In this document: piece after piece, positions 23,691 through 32,671 of the stretch
How positions within the stretch are numbered: position 1 is the first letter of the stretch
Layout: each line of letters begins with the position of its first letter
NCBI GenBank assembly: GCA_015061845.1
Contig: SUVT01000013.1
Location: 1 to 44,206 of the forward strand
DNA length: 44,206 nt
DNA from: Lentisphaerota bacterium
GTDB taxonomy: Bacteria; Verrucomicrobiota; Lentisphaeria; Victivallales; UBA1829
Direction: 5' to 3'
The notes under the pieces: generated by a model
What the model was told of the DNA's origin: nothing
The model's database searches: none
Seen by the model: only the letters and a program-made list of their open reading frames with translations
Translations under genes and position numbers: made by a program

Positions 23691-24161
23691 ATGAGCGAAA
23701 AGAAAAAAGAATTTGCAGAAGGTACCGATCTGGTAAGAAACCGCAAAGCGTTCCATGATTTCACGATCCTGGAAAAGTATGAGTGCGGTATTGTGCTTGC
23801 CGGAACGGAAGTCAAGAGCTGCCGTGCAAGATCCGTCTCTATTCAGGAGGGGTATATTCAGGTGGTGAAAGGAGAACTTCTGATTTACGGAATGCATATT
23901 GCACCTTACGGGTTCGGGAACCGGTTCAACCATGTATCGGTCCGCCCCCGCCGATTGCTGATGCATAAACGGGAGATCCTGAAACTTTCCCAGAAAGTCA
24001 AGGAGAAGGGGGTTACTCTTGTTCCGCTCTCCCTGTATCTGAAAAATGGACGTGTCAAAGTAGAACTTGGCGTTGCTAAAGGAAAGACATTCAGCGACAA
24101 ACGTGAAACTTTGAAGAAAAAACAGGATGACCTTGAAGCGCGCCGCGCCATGGCTCATTGA
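23691..24161 (+). CDS. smpB: SsrA-binding protein SmpB
   Basis: The 156-residue protein binds tmRNA and brings it to stalled ribosomes for trans-translation. The beta-barrel signatures are clear: RNRKAFHDFTILEKYECGI, LAGTEVKSCR, YGMHIAPY and LVPLSLYLKNGRVKVELGVA, and it ends in the basic tail that reaches the decoding centre (KTFSDKRETLKKK...). Length is standard. No tmRNA gene was identified in the window. It starts 1 base after the DnaJ-type stop. Confidence 0.97.
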   Translation: MSEKKKEFAEGTDLVRNRKAFHDFTILEKYECGIVLAGTEVKSCRARSVSIQEGYIQVVKGELLIYGMHIAPYGFGNRFNHVSVRPRRLLMHKREILKLSQKVKEKGVTLVPLSLYLKNGRVKVELGVAKGKTFSDKRETLKKKQDDLEARRAMAH

Positions 24162-24172
24162 GGAACCGCAGA

Positions 24173-25597
24173 ATGAATTTGACCTCCCAACTTCTCCCGA
24201 ACGCCCGCAAACCAGGCGGACTTTTTCAGGTTTTGAATATTTCTATCCCCCTGATCCTTGCATCAGCCGGACATGCAATGAACCTGTTTTTTGACCGTGT
24301 CATGCTTGCGAAATATTCCCGGGATGCTGTGAACGCTGCTCTTCCTTCCGGGTTGACCAGCTTCACGATCTGCTGCTTTTTCCTTGGTGTGATCGGATAT
24401 GCCAACAGTTTTGTTGCGCAGTACACCGGAGCAGATGCGGAACACCGGGTCGGACCTTCCATCTGGCAGGCTCTCTGGCTTTCTCTGCTTGGCGGGGTTC
24501 TGCTTGCCTCAGGCTATTTCTGGGCAGAACCCATGTTCCGGGCAATGGGACATGCGGAGTCTGTGCAGGAACAGGAGATCGTCTATTTCCGGATCCTTTC
24601 CGTATTCTCTTTCATTCCCCTGATGCAGAGTGCATTGTCTGCATTCTGGGCAGGGCGCGGAAAGACGGTTTTTGTGATGATCAACAACTTTGTTGTGACC
24701 GGTTTGAACATTCCGTTGAACTATGCGTTTATTTTCGGGAGCTGGGGTGCGCCGGAGTTGGGAATCGCCGGTGCTGCCATCGGAACCATCGGTGCTGCAC
24801 TGGCTGGTCTGCTCCTGTATATGATCTGTTTTCTCCTGAAACGGGAACGGAAGCGTTATGCGACCTGGCCCCCGGTGTTCGACAAAGATCTTTTCAGACG
24901 GATGCTGAAGTTCGGAACGCCCAGCGGGGTTCAACTTTTTCTTGACCTGCTGGCATTCAATATTTTTGTGATCATGCTCGGCTGGGTCGGTTCTTCGGAA
25001 GAAGAACGTCTGATCACTCAGGAGGCTTCAACGATTGCGCTTTCGATCAACTCCATCTCCTTCACCCCCATGATCGGGCTTGGTCAGACAGCAACGGTGC
25101 TGGTCGGTCAGTGTGTCGGGGCAGGAAAAATCGCTGATGCCTGCCGTGCAGTCAGGACGTGCCGGACTCTCACGATCATGTACACCGGAACAATGGCTCT
25201 GCTGTTTTTCTTCTATCCGGATCCATTGATCAATCTGTTTGCCCGGTCAGGCGATGCGGGGCAGGCGGAGACAATGGAAGTTGTCCGGATGTTTATGCGG
25301 TTCATTGCGGCATTTACTGTGTTTGACGGACTTGTGATTGTCTTTTCCGGAGCGGTCAAAGGTGCCGGAGATACAAAATTTGCCATGTATGCCAATGTCG
25401 GTCTTGCCTTTTCGTTGTGCGTTCTGCCCTGTATTCTTGCATGGTACATGAAGTGGCCAGCCATGGCATATTGGATCATTCTTGATGTCTATATCACAAC
25501 ATGTGCGATCGTTTTCATCAGCCGGTACATCCATGGGAAATGGAAAAAGATGCGTGTGATCGAAGACGAGTTTGCAAAACAGACTTCAGAGGAGTGA
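24173..25597 (+). CDS. MATE-family (NorM-like) exporter
   Basis: ATG 24173 follows GAGG with a 9-base gap; an upstream TTG at 24158 is in frame but less likely. The 474-residue protein has twelve hydrophobic spans and the NorM-type N-terminal block (ISIPLILASAGHAMNLFFDR) and the repeated MIGLGQTATVLVGQCVGAG segment. It would export cationic compounds in exchange for H+ or Na+. It starts 11 bases after smpB and the OppB-like permease gene follows 6 bases after its stop, so these are likely co-transcribed. Confidence 0.9.
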   Translation: MNLTSQLLPNARKPGGLFQVLNISIPLILASAGHAMNLFFDRVMLAKYSRDAVNAALPSGLTSFTICCFFLGVIGYANSFVAQYTGADAEHRVGPSIWQALWLSLLGGVLLASGYFWAEPMFRAMGHAESVQEQEIVYFRILSVFSFIPLMQSALSAFWAGRGKTVFVMINNFVVTGLNIPLNYAFIFGSWGAPELGIAGAAIGTIGAALAGLLLYMICFLLKRERKRYATWPPVFDKDLFRRMLKFGTPSGVQLFLDLLAFNIFVIMLGWVGSSEEERLITQEASTIALSINSISFTPMIGLGQTATVLVGQCVGAGKIADACRAVRTCRTLTIMYTGTMALLFFFYPDPLINLFARSGDAGQAETMEVVRMFMRFIAAFTVFDGLVIVFSGAVKGAGDTKFAMYANVGLAFSLCVLPCILAWYMKWPAMAYWIILDVYITTCAIVFISRYIHGKWKKMRVIEDEFAKQTSEE

Positions 25598-25603
25598 TTC
25601 AGG

Positions 25604-26638
25604 ATGAAACCGGGGCTTTGGGAATATTTGGTAAAACGAATTCTGCTTGCAGCGGTTACCCTTGTCCTGATCCTGCTGACCAGTTATGTTCTGCTCCGGG
25701 TTGCCCCGGGTGACCCGGTGAAATCTTCCATGATCGGTTCCGGCGGTGCTGGAGCGACGGGGCTTTCTTCCGATAAGCCGGAACTGACTGAAAACGAGGT
25801 CATGAAGAAGAAACTCAACTTTGATAAGCCGATTCTGACCGGTTTCGTTCTCTGGATGAAAGATGTCTGCCGCGGAGATTTCGGGACGTCAGTCTCCTTT
25901 GACAAAGGGCGTCCGGTGACAGATTTGATCCTGGAACGTCTTCCGGTGACATTGCGGCTGAATATCTGTGCGATTCTTCTGGTTTACCTTTTAGCGATTC
26001 CGATCGGCTTGTTTTCGGGGGTGTTCCCGGAAGGGAAGTTCGATAAAGTCACGACAGTTGTCCTGTTTTTCCTGTTTTCCATGCCTGTACTCTGGGTCGC
26101 ACTATCACTTCAGGCACTTGTCTGCAAGGGCGGTGCTTTTCCAATTTTCCCGGTAAAAGGGCTTGAGCCTGCGACGACATACGGGCTGAGTACCTGGCGC
26201 ATTGTCTGGGAAACTCTTTTGCACTATATTCTTCCGGTTCTCTGTATGAGCTATGCAGGTTTTGCCGGACTTTCCCGGTTTACCCGTTCTGCAATGATCG
26301 ATACCTTGCGTCAGGAATATATCCGGACCGCCCGTGCCAAAGGCGTTTCCGAGTTTGATATCGTGTTTTCCCATGCGTTCAGAAATATCCTTGTGATTAT
26401 GGTGACTCTGCTTGCGGGGCTGCTGCCGGGGCTGATTTCCGGCAGTTTGCTGATTGAGTATATTTTTGCGATTCCCGGGATGGGGGATCTCTCCATGCGT
26501 GCGTTGAGCAGCCGGGATATTCCTCTGATCATGGCACTCTTTTCTTTCAGCGGATTCCTTACCCTGCTGGGATTCCTGATCTCTGACATTCTCTATGTCT
26601 TTGTCGATCCCAGAATTTCCTTCCGTTCAAGAATATAA
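25604..26638 (+). CDS. Oligopeptide/dipeptide-type ABC permease (DppB/OppB-like)
   Basis: The 344-residue inner-membrane protein begins with the OppB/DppB N-terminus (YLVKRILLAAVTLVLILL, then VAPGDP). It has about six spans and the EAA loop EYIRTARAKGVSEFDIVFSHAFRN that docks on the ATPase, plus LLIEYIFAIPGMG near the end. Partner genes (DppC-type permease, two ATPases, binding protein) would be expected alongside; none is present within the window, and the next gene is citrate synthase with its own promoter. An extra Ser/Gly-rich stretch (GSGGAGATGLSSDKPE) follows the first periplasmic motif. Confidence 0.9.
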   Translation: MKPGLWEYLVKRILLAAVTLVLILLTSYVLLRVAPGDPVKSSMIGSGGAGATGLSSDKPELTENEVMKKKLNFDKPILTGFVLWMKDVCRGDFGTSVSFDKGRPVTDLILERLPVTLRLNICAILLVYLLAIPIGLFSGVFPEGKFDKVTTVVLFFLFSMPVLWVALSLQALVCKGGAFPIFPVKGLEPATTYGLSTWRIVWETLLHYILPVLCMSYAGFAGLSRFTRSAMIDTLRQEYIRTARAKGVSEFDIVFSHAFRNILVIMVTLLAGLLPGLISGSLLIEYIFAIPGMGDLSMRALSSRDIPLIMALFSFSGFLTLLGFLISDILYVFVDPRISFRSRI

Positions 26639-26653
26639 AATCATCTGTTTTAA

Positions 26654-26682
26654 TTGCATTTTTCCCTTTCAGGGTGTATATT
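26654..26682 (+). promoter_or_regulatory. Promoter of citrate synthase
   Basis: TTGCAT (26654-26659), 17-base spacer, TATATT (26677-26682), with AAAGGA and the ATG about 40 bases on. Confidence 0.75.
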
Positions 26683-26723
26683 ACTTTCTGATAAAAGAAA
26701 TAACACGGAAAGGAATTACCACC

Positions 26724-28004
26724 ATGAGTGAAAATCAGGCTGTTTTGAAGATAGAAGGCAAAGATATTCCGTTGCCGATCGTGCAGGGGACAGAGGGCGA
26801 AAAAGCCCTGATGATCGCCGGTTTGCGGCAGAAGACCGGATATGTCACCCTTGACCCCAGTTTTATGAATACTGCTGCCTGTTTCAGCAAAATCACATAC
26901 GTCGATGGAGAAAAAGGAATCCTCCGTTACCGCGGGATCCCTGTGGAAGAACTGGTGAAGATCGGCTCTTTCGTCCAGACCGCATATTTGCTCGTGCATG
27001 GTGATCTGCCGGATGAAGATCAGAAAAAGAGCTTTTCGGCACTGTTGAACCAGCACTCTCTGATCCATGAAGATATGCGTCACTTCTTCGACAGTTTCCC
27101 CCGTGGTGCGCACCCCATGCACATCCTCTCCACCATGATCAACGCATTGGCGGCATTCTATCCCAATGTTGACTTGCTTTCTCTGGCAGAAGATATCGAA
27201 ATTTCCTCTGCCCGACTGATCTCCATGATCCGTACCATGGCGGCAATGGCTTACAAAAAGAGTGTCGGCGAACCCATCGTTTATCCCCGCCGCGACCTCA
27301 GCTATTGTGCAAACTTCCTGAACATGATGTTTGATTCCCCGGTTGCACCGTATGAGATCCGTCCGGAAACAGTCCGCATTCTCAATACACTTCTGATTCT
27401 GCACGCTGACCACGAACAGAACTGTTCAACGACAGCTGTCCGTACACTCGGCAGTGCCCAGGTGAACTTGTATGCAACGATCTCTGCAGGAATTTCTGCG
27501 TTGTCCGGTCCGCTCCATGGCGGAGCAAACCAAGCTGTGGTGGAAATGTTCCGCACGATCCGGAAAGTCGGCAGTGCAAAGGCATTCCTGGAACAGGTGA
27601 AAGATAAGAGCAATCCGCAGCGACTGATGGGCTTCGGTCACAGAGTTTACAAGACATTCGATCCCCGTGCAAAGATCATCAAACAGGAATGTCACAATTA
27701 TCTTTCTGCAATGCACATCAACGATCCGCTTCTTGATATTGCGCTGGAAGTGGAAGAGGCTGCACTGCATGATGACTACTTCATTTCCCGGAATCTTTAT
27801 CCGAACGTGGACTTCTACTCCGGTATCGTCTACCGTGCCATCGGAATTCCGGAAAACATGTTTACCGTGATGTTTGCACTGGCACGTCTGCCAGGCTGGA
27901 TCGCTCACTGGCGCGAAATGATCGGCACAGATACAAAGATCGTGCGTCCGCGTCAGATCTACACCGGACATGGATTGCGCCATGATGAAAGAAATTGGAG
28001 ATAA
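26724..28004 (+). CDS. gltA: Citrate synthase
   Basis: The 426-residue enzyme condenses acetyl-CoA and oxaloacetate. Start at ATG 26724, with GGAAAGGA upstream and the promoter just before; the frame is open further upstream only by chance. Active-site pieces are clear: HADHEQNCST, GPLHGGAN (His265), GFGHRVYK (His306) and the FDPRAK segment with its Asp/Arg. Length and the N-terminal domain (YRGIPVEEL) fit the large hexameric bacterial type. It is a single-gene unit, followed convergently by tRNA-Cys. Confidence 0.95.
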   Translation: MSENQAVLKIEGKDIPLPIVQGTEGEKALMIAGLRQKTGYVTLDPSFMNTAACFSKITYVDGEKGILRYRGIPVEELVKIGSFVQTAYLLVHGDLPDEDQKKSFSALLNQHSLIHEDMRHFFDSFPRGAHPMHILSTMINALAAFYPNVDLLSLAEDIEISSARLISMIRTMAAMAYKKSVGEPIVYPRRDLSYCANFLNMMFDSPVAPYEIRPETVRILNTLLILHADHEQNCSTTAVRTLGSAQVNLYATISAGISALSGPLHGGANQAVVEMFRTIRKVGSAKAFLEQVKDKSNPQRLMGFGHRVYKTFDPRAKIIKQECHNYLSAMHINDPLLDIALEVEEAALHDDYFISRNLYPNVDFYSGIVYRAIGIPENMFTVMFALARLPGWIAHWREMIGTDTKIVRPRQIYTGHGLRHDERNWR

Positions 28005-28033
28005 TGGGAAATGCGGAAAAAGGGCAAAAAAAA

Positions 28034-28110
28034 TGGAGGCGTGAGTGGGAGTTGAACCCACCAGAACCGGTTTTGCAGACCGTTGCCTTAGCCGCTCGAC
28101 CATCACGCCT
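28034..28110 (-). tRNA. tRNA-Cys (GCA)
   Basis: A 77-base cloverleaf on the minus strand with encoded CCA: acceptor AGGCGTG/CACGCCT, anticodon loop CTGCAAA (anticodon GCA), T loop TTCAACT in stem GTGGG/CCCAC. An eight-T run follows the CCA directly. Confidence 0.93.
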
Positions 28111-28124
28111 CGTGATAGGGATGT

Positions 28125-28152
28125 AATATAACACAACCTTTGAAAAATGCAA
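28125..28152 (-). promoter_or_regulatory. Promoter of tRNA-Cys
   Basis: Minus strand: TTGCAT (28152-28147), 16-base spacer, TATATT (28130-28125), ending 15 bases before the tRNA. Confidence 0.75.
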
Positions 28153-28196
28153 GGCGATTTTGAAAAAAAAACGAATTTTTTCGGGAGAAAGTGAAT

Positions 28197-28877
28197 ATGG
28201 AAGATAAAATTATCTGCGGGGCTCTGGATTTTTCATGGGGCGAAGCCGCTTTTGCTATGATGCAGGGGGATCAATTACTGGTACGGGAAAATCATCTTTT
28301 CTCCGGACATGATGCTTCCCGACTGCCGGAATGGATCGCAGAAGCAGCCGCAAAAGCCGGCGGCGTTGAGCAGATCCGGGAGTGGACTGTCGGTGCCGGA
28401 CCCGGAAGTTTCAGCGGACTGCGGATCGCTTCTTCTTATGTAATGGGGCTCGCTTACGGAAAAGAAGGTGTCAGAGTGCGCGGTGTTTCAACTGCTGCCG
28501 CAATGGCTCTGACCGCATTCCCCGATGAACAGAACCGTCCACAGGAAGTGCTGGTGCTGTTCGATGGAAAACGTTCCGAGATCATCGGCTATGGTTTGAG
28601 TTTGCAGGGTACGGATTATGTTCAGAACGGTTACAAAGAGGTGTTCCGTAACGGGGATGAACTCCGCTCCGCAGCGGAAAACAGAGCTGTCTGTGCATTG
28701 GAAAAAGATTCTGCTGCACTGGCTTCCTTTGAGGTGAAAGTCAATTATATACCGTCCATCCATGCCGATGCGCTGATCCGGCTCATGCCCGGGGATTTCT
28801 CATCACCGCCCACAGCTTTAGAGTATCTCCGTGCAGCGGTCTTTGTTCCCCCGAAAACACCGAGACAGATTTTATGA
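28197..28877 (+). CDS. tsaB: TsaB, tRNA threonylcarbamoyladenosine accessory protein
   Basis: Start at ATG 28197 behind GGGAG; a GTG at 28191 is in frame but less likely. The 226-residue protein has the TsaB/YeaZ ASKHA pattern: an N-terminal strand with LDFSWGEAAF, the VGAGPGSFSGLRI motif (the family hallmark), and RGVSTAAAMA. TsaB supports TsaD in making t6A37 on ANN-decoding tRNAs. The last residues do not extend into a RimI or TsaD fusion. It overlaps the next gene by ATGA, so those are coupled. Confidence 0.9.
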   Translation: MEDKIICGALDFSWGEAAFAMMQGDQLLVRENHLFSGHDASRLPEWIAEAAAKAGGVEQIREWTVGAGPGSFSGLRIASSYVMGLAYGKEGVRVRGVSTAAAMALTAFPDEQNRPQEVLVLFDGKRSEIIGYGLSLQGTDYVQNGYKEVFRNGDELRSAAENRAVCALEKDSAALASFEVKVNYIPSIHADALIRLMPGDFSSPPTALEYLRAAVFVPPKTPRQIL

Positions 28878-29638
28878 CAACAGATTCCAGCACAGAATCA
28901 AAGAATAAACGGCGCAAAATTATTTTATGGAGCGTCGGTCCACTCTTTCTGCTTCTTTGTATGACAGCATGTATTCTGATGGCAATGGCGTTTGATGATG
29001 TTCCGATGCCTCTTGACCATTATTATTTGCGCCGTCCAAAGGAGAAAGAGCCGTTCATTCCTTTTTATGTGATGCAGAAGGGCGAGAACAATTATGAGAT
29101 TATGAGGAAATCGAATCCCTATACCCGGGCTTCCATTTCCTACGAGGACGATGAGTTCAACTATATTCTCCGGAACGTTATATTTTCCAATCTTCTGAAT
29201 CAGTCGGGCGCCACAGGCGGAAACCGGATCACTGCCAAACGGACAAGTCTGATCCTGAAAGAAGGTTTGTTCCATCTCAAATATACCATGGAGACTCCCG
29301 GGAATCCTTTCGGAAAATATCTGAATTTGCATCTTGTTATGAAATTGACAGTGAAAGACGGAGTGGATCACATAGAAATCGTATCTGCCAAAGCGGGATC
29401 CCTGAATATACCGAAATTTATTATGGAAGCAAAGGTGAATGAGGTTCTGAAAGAAAATTACCGTGGGACATCGCAGGAAAAACTGGTGAAAGAGTGCATT
29501 ATCGACTTGAAAACGGATGATAAAGGAATTTCTGCTGAGTACCGTCCGTATGTTTTGAGAAAAGAATTGAAAAATGTCTCCGGCGGTGCAACCGGAGAAT
29601 TTCTGGGACAACTCGGGTATGATGACTCCAAAAACTGA
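28874..29638 (+). CDS. Unknown membrane-anchored protein (254 residues)
   Basis: I do not recognise this protein. The N-terminus is basic (KNKRRK) and then a hydrophobic span (about 17-39, IILWSVGPLFLLLCMTACIL) anchors it; there is no clear signal-peptidase site, though MTAC resembles a weak lipobox. The rest (about 45-254) is mixed beta/alpha, with an RRPKEKEPFIPF stretch and repeated short strands, and should lie on the outer face of the inner membrane. It overlaps tsaB by ATGA and the LD-carboxypeptidase by about 20 bases, so it is the middle gene of a tight operon. A role with the carboxypeptidase in the envelope is possible but unproven. Confidence 0.75.
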   Translation: MTTDSSTESKNKRRKIILWSVGPLFLLLCMTACILMAMAFDDVPMPLDHYYLRRPKEKEPFIPFYVMQKGENNYEIMRKSNPYTRASISYEDDEFNYILRNVIFSNLLNQSGATGGNRITAKRTSLILKEGLFHLKYTMETPGNPFGKYLNLHLVMKLTVKDGVDHIEIVSAKAGSLNIPKFIMEAKVNEVLKENYRGTSQEKLVKECIIDLKTDDKGISAEYRPYVLRKELKNVSGGATGEFLGQLGYDDSKN

Positions 29639-30530
29639 CATCTTCGGTTCAACGATCCGTACATTCGGAATTGCTGCACCGGCAAGTTCATGCAAACCGG
29701 AAGAACTCTGTGCCGGAATTCAGGTTCTGGAACAGTGCGGTATCAAAGTGATCACGGGGAAACATCTTTTCCGGAAAGGAACTTTCTCTTATCTTTCCGC
29801 TGATGATTCTTTCCGGATCGATGATTTTAATTCCCTTGCAGAAAATGAATCGGTCGATGCCATTATCTGTACCCGGGGCGGTTATGGAACCCCCAGAATT
29901 CTGGAAAAAATCAATTATGAAGTCCTGAAAGAACGGAATCTTCCTGTGATCGGGTTCAGTGATATCACGGCTCTGCATCTGGCTATGCTGTCGCAGAATG
30001 CCGGACGTTGTGTGGCATCTCAAATGGTCGCGCGCCTGCCGGAATCTATGCTCTCCCGGACAACTCTTTCCGGCATGAAACGGGTTTACCGTCAACTGGA
30101 TGGAACAGGCGGAACATGGAACAAAGTTGGACGGAAGCTGGTCGCTTTGAGTGGCGATCAAACTGTTTCCGGCGGCGTGATCCCGGTCAACCTGACACTT
30201 GCCGCAGCTCTTTGCGGAACAGATTACATGCCTTCAATGAAAGGAAGAATCGTCATCATAGAAGAGGTTGGAGAGCCAGTCCGGAAGATCGACCGGATGC
30301 TGAATCAGCTTTTGTACAGCAAATTTTTCCACGGCGCAGCTGCTGTTGTTTTTGCTCAGTTTACAGATTGCGGAAACTCTGCTGAACGGAATCGGCTGTT
30401 TCTGGATTTTGCAGACCGTGTAAACTGTCCGGTGTTCCGTGGACTGGAATACGGTCACGCTTTGCCTTCTCTGTCCTTCCTGTTTGATGAACCCTGCCGG
30501 ATCGGGGATCGTTCCCTCTTTTTACAGTAA
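29619..30530 (+). CDS. LD-carboxypeptidase, S66 family (LdcA-like)
   Basis: ATG 29619 or the next codon ATG 29622 is chosen; an earlier ATG at 29574 lies inside the previous gene. The 303-residue enzyme has the S66 pattern: CTRGGYG (about 85-91), nucleophile Ser114 in GFSDITALH, then IIEEVGE with the catalytic Glu and EYGHALP with the catalytic His. LdcA removes the terminal D-Ala from muropeptide tetrapeptides during peptidoglycan recycling in the cytoplasm; no signal peptide is seen, which agrees. Its 3' end overlaps the MBL-fold gene on the other strand by 9 bases. Confidence 0.93.
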   Translation: MMTPKTDIFGSTIRTFGIAAPASSCKPEELCAGIQVLEQCGIKVITGKHLFRKGTFSYLSADDSFRIDDFNSLAENESVDAIICTRGGYGTPRILEKINYEVLKERNLPVIGFSDITALHLAMLSQNAGRCVASQMVARLPESMLSRTTLSGMKRVYRQLDGTGGTWNKVGRKLVALSGDQTVSGGVIPVNLTLAAALCGTDYMPSMKGRIVIIEEVGEPVRKIDRMLNQLLYSKFFHGAAAVVFAQFTDCGNSAERNRLFLDFADRVNCPVFRGLEYGHALPSLSFLFDEPCRIGDRSLFLQ

Positions 30531-31319
30531 GATCGTTTTCCCGTCGACGCCCGGAGTGAAAATTTCGATTTCCGGAAGAGCCTTTCTTAAATAGATGATA
30601 GCATTTTCTCCGGTGCAATGGAGCAGATAAAGTTTTTTGATCCCTGATTTTTTCAGATATTCAGCTGTTTTCCGGAGCCGTTCTTCCGGGGCGAGAAGCA
30701 GATGCAAACCGCCGATGACAGTGTGGATCTTTATATCCGGTGCATTCTGTTTGCAATATTCCAGCGTGTTGATGATCCCGGCATGACAGCAGCCCTGAAT
30801 CAGGATCCCGTCTTTTGTCAGCAACGCCTGTTCATCTGAAATTTCATCTCTGATATTACCATCTGCATCGGAGAAAAACGGTCCTCCGCAGTCTTCGCCG
30901 GAAAGACGTGGAATCGCACCGGTCAGAAAAATATCCGGGAGAATTTCCGTAAAGGTATCAACAATCTTGCTTTGACATTGTTTCAGATGTTCAACACAAC
31001 ATCCCGGCATGGTTAATGTGCGGACAGGTTTGCCCGGATGACGGCTGTAATGCGGCTGTGTGATTCCCGGAGTGTGCCAAACGGTCGTTGGATCCAGAAG
31101 ATAAAGTCCGCCGGTATGATCTGAATGTCCATGAGAGAGAATGATCCCGTCCAGAGATGAGAGATCTTTCTTCATGAGTTCGCTATTTCCGGCAAGAACT
31201 GTCCCCGCTCCGGTATCAAAGAGAAGCTGAAGATTCCCATGTTCCAGCAAAAGAGAAAGACCATGTTCCGCTTCAAAGGGGGACACCGCATTGTTTTCAG
31301 CAAGGATCGTTACTTTCAT
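30522..31319 (-). CDS. MBL-fold metallohydrolase
   Basis: The 265-residue protein has the metallo-beta-lactamase zinc site SHGHSDHTGG, further His in CCHAG and IGGLHLL, and LLHCTGENA near the end. Together with the LLFDTGAG strand this fits the branch often labelled dihydropterin/beta-RFAP-synthase-like. The substrate is unknown. AGGGG precedes the ATG. It is the last of three minus-strand genes (DMT transporter, DUF1294, this), 15 bases after DUF1294, and its end overlaps the convergent LD-carboxypeptidase gene. Confidence 0.88.
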   Translation of the reverse strand: MKVTILAENNAVSPFEAEHGLSLLLEHGNLQLLFDTGAGTVLAGNSELMKKDLSSLDGIILSHGHSDHTGGLYLLDPTTVWHTPGITQPHYSRHPGKPVRTLTMPGCCVEHLKQCQSKIVDTFTEILPDIFLTGAIPRLSGEDCGGPFFSDADGNIRDEISDEQALLTKDGILIQGCCHAGIINTLEYCKQNAPDIKIHTVIGGLHLLLAPEERLRKTAEYLKKSGIKKLYLLHCTGENAIIYLRKALPEIEIFTPGVDGKTILL

Positions 31320-31334
31320 GGCAGTTCCCCTGTT

Positions 31335-31679
31335 TTAATGCAGATAAGCGGAAATCAGGGCTGGAAGTGCATGAAATCCCTTCCGGTAAAGGAAGAGTAC
31401 CAGACAGACATGCAGGCTTGTGAAGAGTGCAACCGGAATATAAAAAACAGGTTTTGATGACTTATGACGGATCAGGCAAATGGTAAGAATTGCTCCGAAT
31501 GCCCCTCCGGCAAAAGAGGCAAGATGCAGTGTCATTTCCGGAATTCTCCGTTTGCCTTTGATCGCAACTGCTTTATCATAACAAAAGAGCAGTGCTGTAA
31601 AAATCCCAATAACAATATAGTAGATCCAGATGTTGTACCACAACAGGAGCGTTGTCAGAAGAATGAGAAAGTTCAGCAC
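31335..31679 (-). CDS. DUF1294 membrane protein
   Basis: Start at GTG 31679, with ACGGAG 7 bases upstream. The frame is open back to 31862, but that part overlaps the transporter gene and is Arg/His/Cys-rich noise. The 114-residue product has three to four hydrophobic spans. Between them is the DUF1294 signature: YDKAVA, RRIPEMTLH, GGAFGA and RHKSSKPVF. No function is known for the family. It follows the DMT transporter by 26 bases. Confidence 0.85.
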   Translation of the reverse strand: MLNFLILLTTLLLWYNIWIYYIVIGIFTALLFCYDKAVAIKGKRRIPEMTLHLASFAGGAFGAILTICLIRHKSSKPVFYIPVALFTSLHVCLVLFLYRKGFHALPALISAYLH

Positions 31680-31705
31680 AAAAAAACTCCGTTTCTGCTT
31701 TTTAT

Positions 31706-32593
31706 TTATAATGCGATTACAACGATTCCGGCAAGGCAGAGCAGAACCCCGCAAAGCGCCGGGAACGATAATTTTTCTTTCAACCGGATGGAGGTGTAGA
31801 TCATGAAAATCGCAATGGAGATCCCGACGATCATCGGGTAGGCGATTGCTCCGGCATTGCATTTTGCCAGTCGGTCAAGTCCGATAAAGGTGAAGATCAG
31901 AGAAAGAACCGTGGCAATCGTCATAACAACGGTACTGCTGATGCAGTTTTTCCACTGGAAGATTTTTTTATCGATCAAACCATGGACGAAGAATGTTGCA
32001 AAAATCCCTCCGGAACTCAGTCCGGCACGGAACAATGCGGTCAGAATTCCGCCTGCTTCTTCTTTGATCAGGTAAGAGGGCATGTTCGCACAGCTCTGAG
32101 TTGCACCCGCAACAAGGAATCCGAGAACGGTATAAACGATCCAGATGTAACTGCGTTTTTCCCCTTTGGTTTTTTCATTTTTTCCGAAAACACCCATAAT
32201 GATCATCGCAAGAACCAGCATGATCAGCCCCGCGATTCTTGTAGCTGGACAGGGAACTCCGAAAAAGATAATTCCCATAAGGAACGGCAGAATAAATGCA
32301 CTTTGGATCATCGCCCAAACCAGACCGTTGGGACCTTTCTGCATCGCTTTGTTCATGAGGATAAAGGTCAGATAGTTACCGATCCCGGAAAGGGGAACCG
32401 CAATCAACACCTGATACGGAACAGACATATCCGTCCAAAAATAAAGCGGAAGAGTAAATGCCGCAAGAACGATTGCACCTGCACCCTGAATGAATCCAAG
32501 ATTCAGGTCTTTCTGTGCTGCATGACTGATCACTGCTCCCAGAATCACCCACATGATCGCTGTAATGAAAAGAAAAATAATTCCGACTGCCAT
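31706..32593 (-). CDS. DMT/EamA-type transporter
   Basis: Start at ATG 32593, with AAGGAG upstream; an earlier ATG at 32683 is in frame but lies between promoter and ribosome-binding site. The 295-residue protein has about ten hydrophobic spans in two repeats, with IGNYLTFILMNKAMQKGPNGL ending the first half. That pattern and the C-terminal EKLSFPALCGVLLCLAGIVVI fit drug/metabolite transporters. Rhamnose-transporter-like members are also close, so a sugar or metabolite export/import role is possible. It begins its own unit (promoter 32672-32699) downstream of the carbohydrate operon. Confidence 0.82.
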   Translation of the reverse strand: MAVGIIFLFITAIMWVILGAVISHAAQKDLNLGFIQGAGAIVLAAFTLPLYFWTDMSVPYQVLIAVPLSGIGNYLTFILMNKAMQKGPNGLVWAMIQSAFILPFLMGIIFFGVPCPATRIAGLIMLVLAMIIMGVFGKNEKTKGEKRSYIWIVYTVLGFLVAGATQSCANMPSYLIKEEAGGILTALFRAGLSSGGIFATFFVHGLIDKKIFQWKNCISSTVVMTIATVLSLIFTFIGLDRLAKCNAGAIAYPMIVGISIAIFMIYTSIRLKEKLSFPALCGVLLCLAGIVVIAL

Positions 32594-32671
32594 CTTATTG
32601 CTCCTTGTTTTCAGGCTATAAGGAGATAGTCTCAATCCTTTATCAGAAAGAGATTTCTCCGGGGAGCATAT

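Noticed and set aside
26595-26723. N-terminal extension of citrate synthase
   Set aside because: It overlaps the permease gene and the promoter; ATG 26724 has AAAGGA and starts the family-typical sequence.
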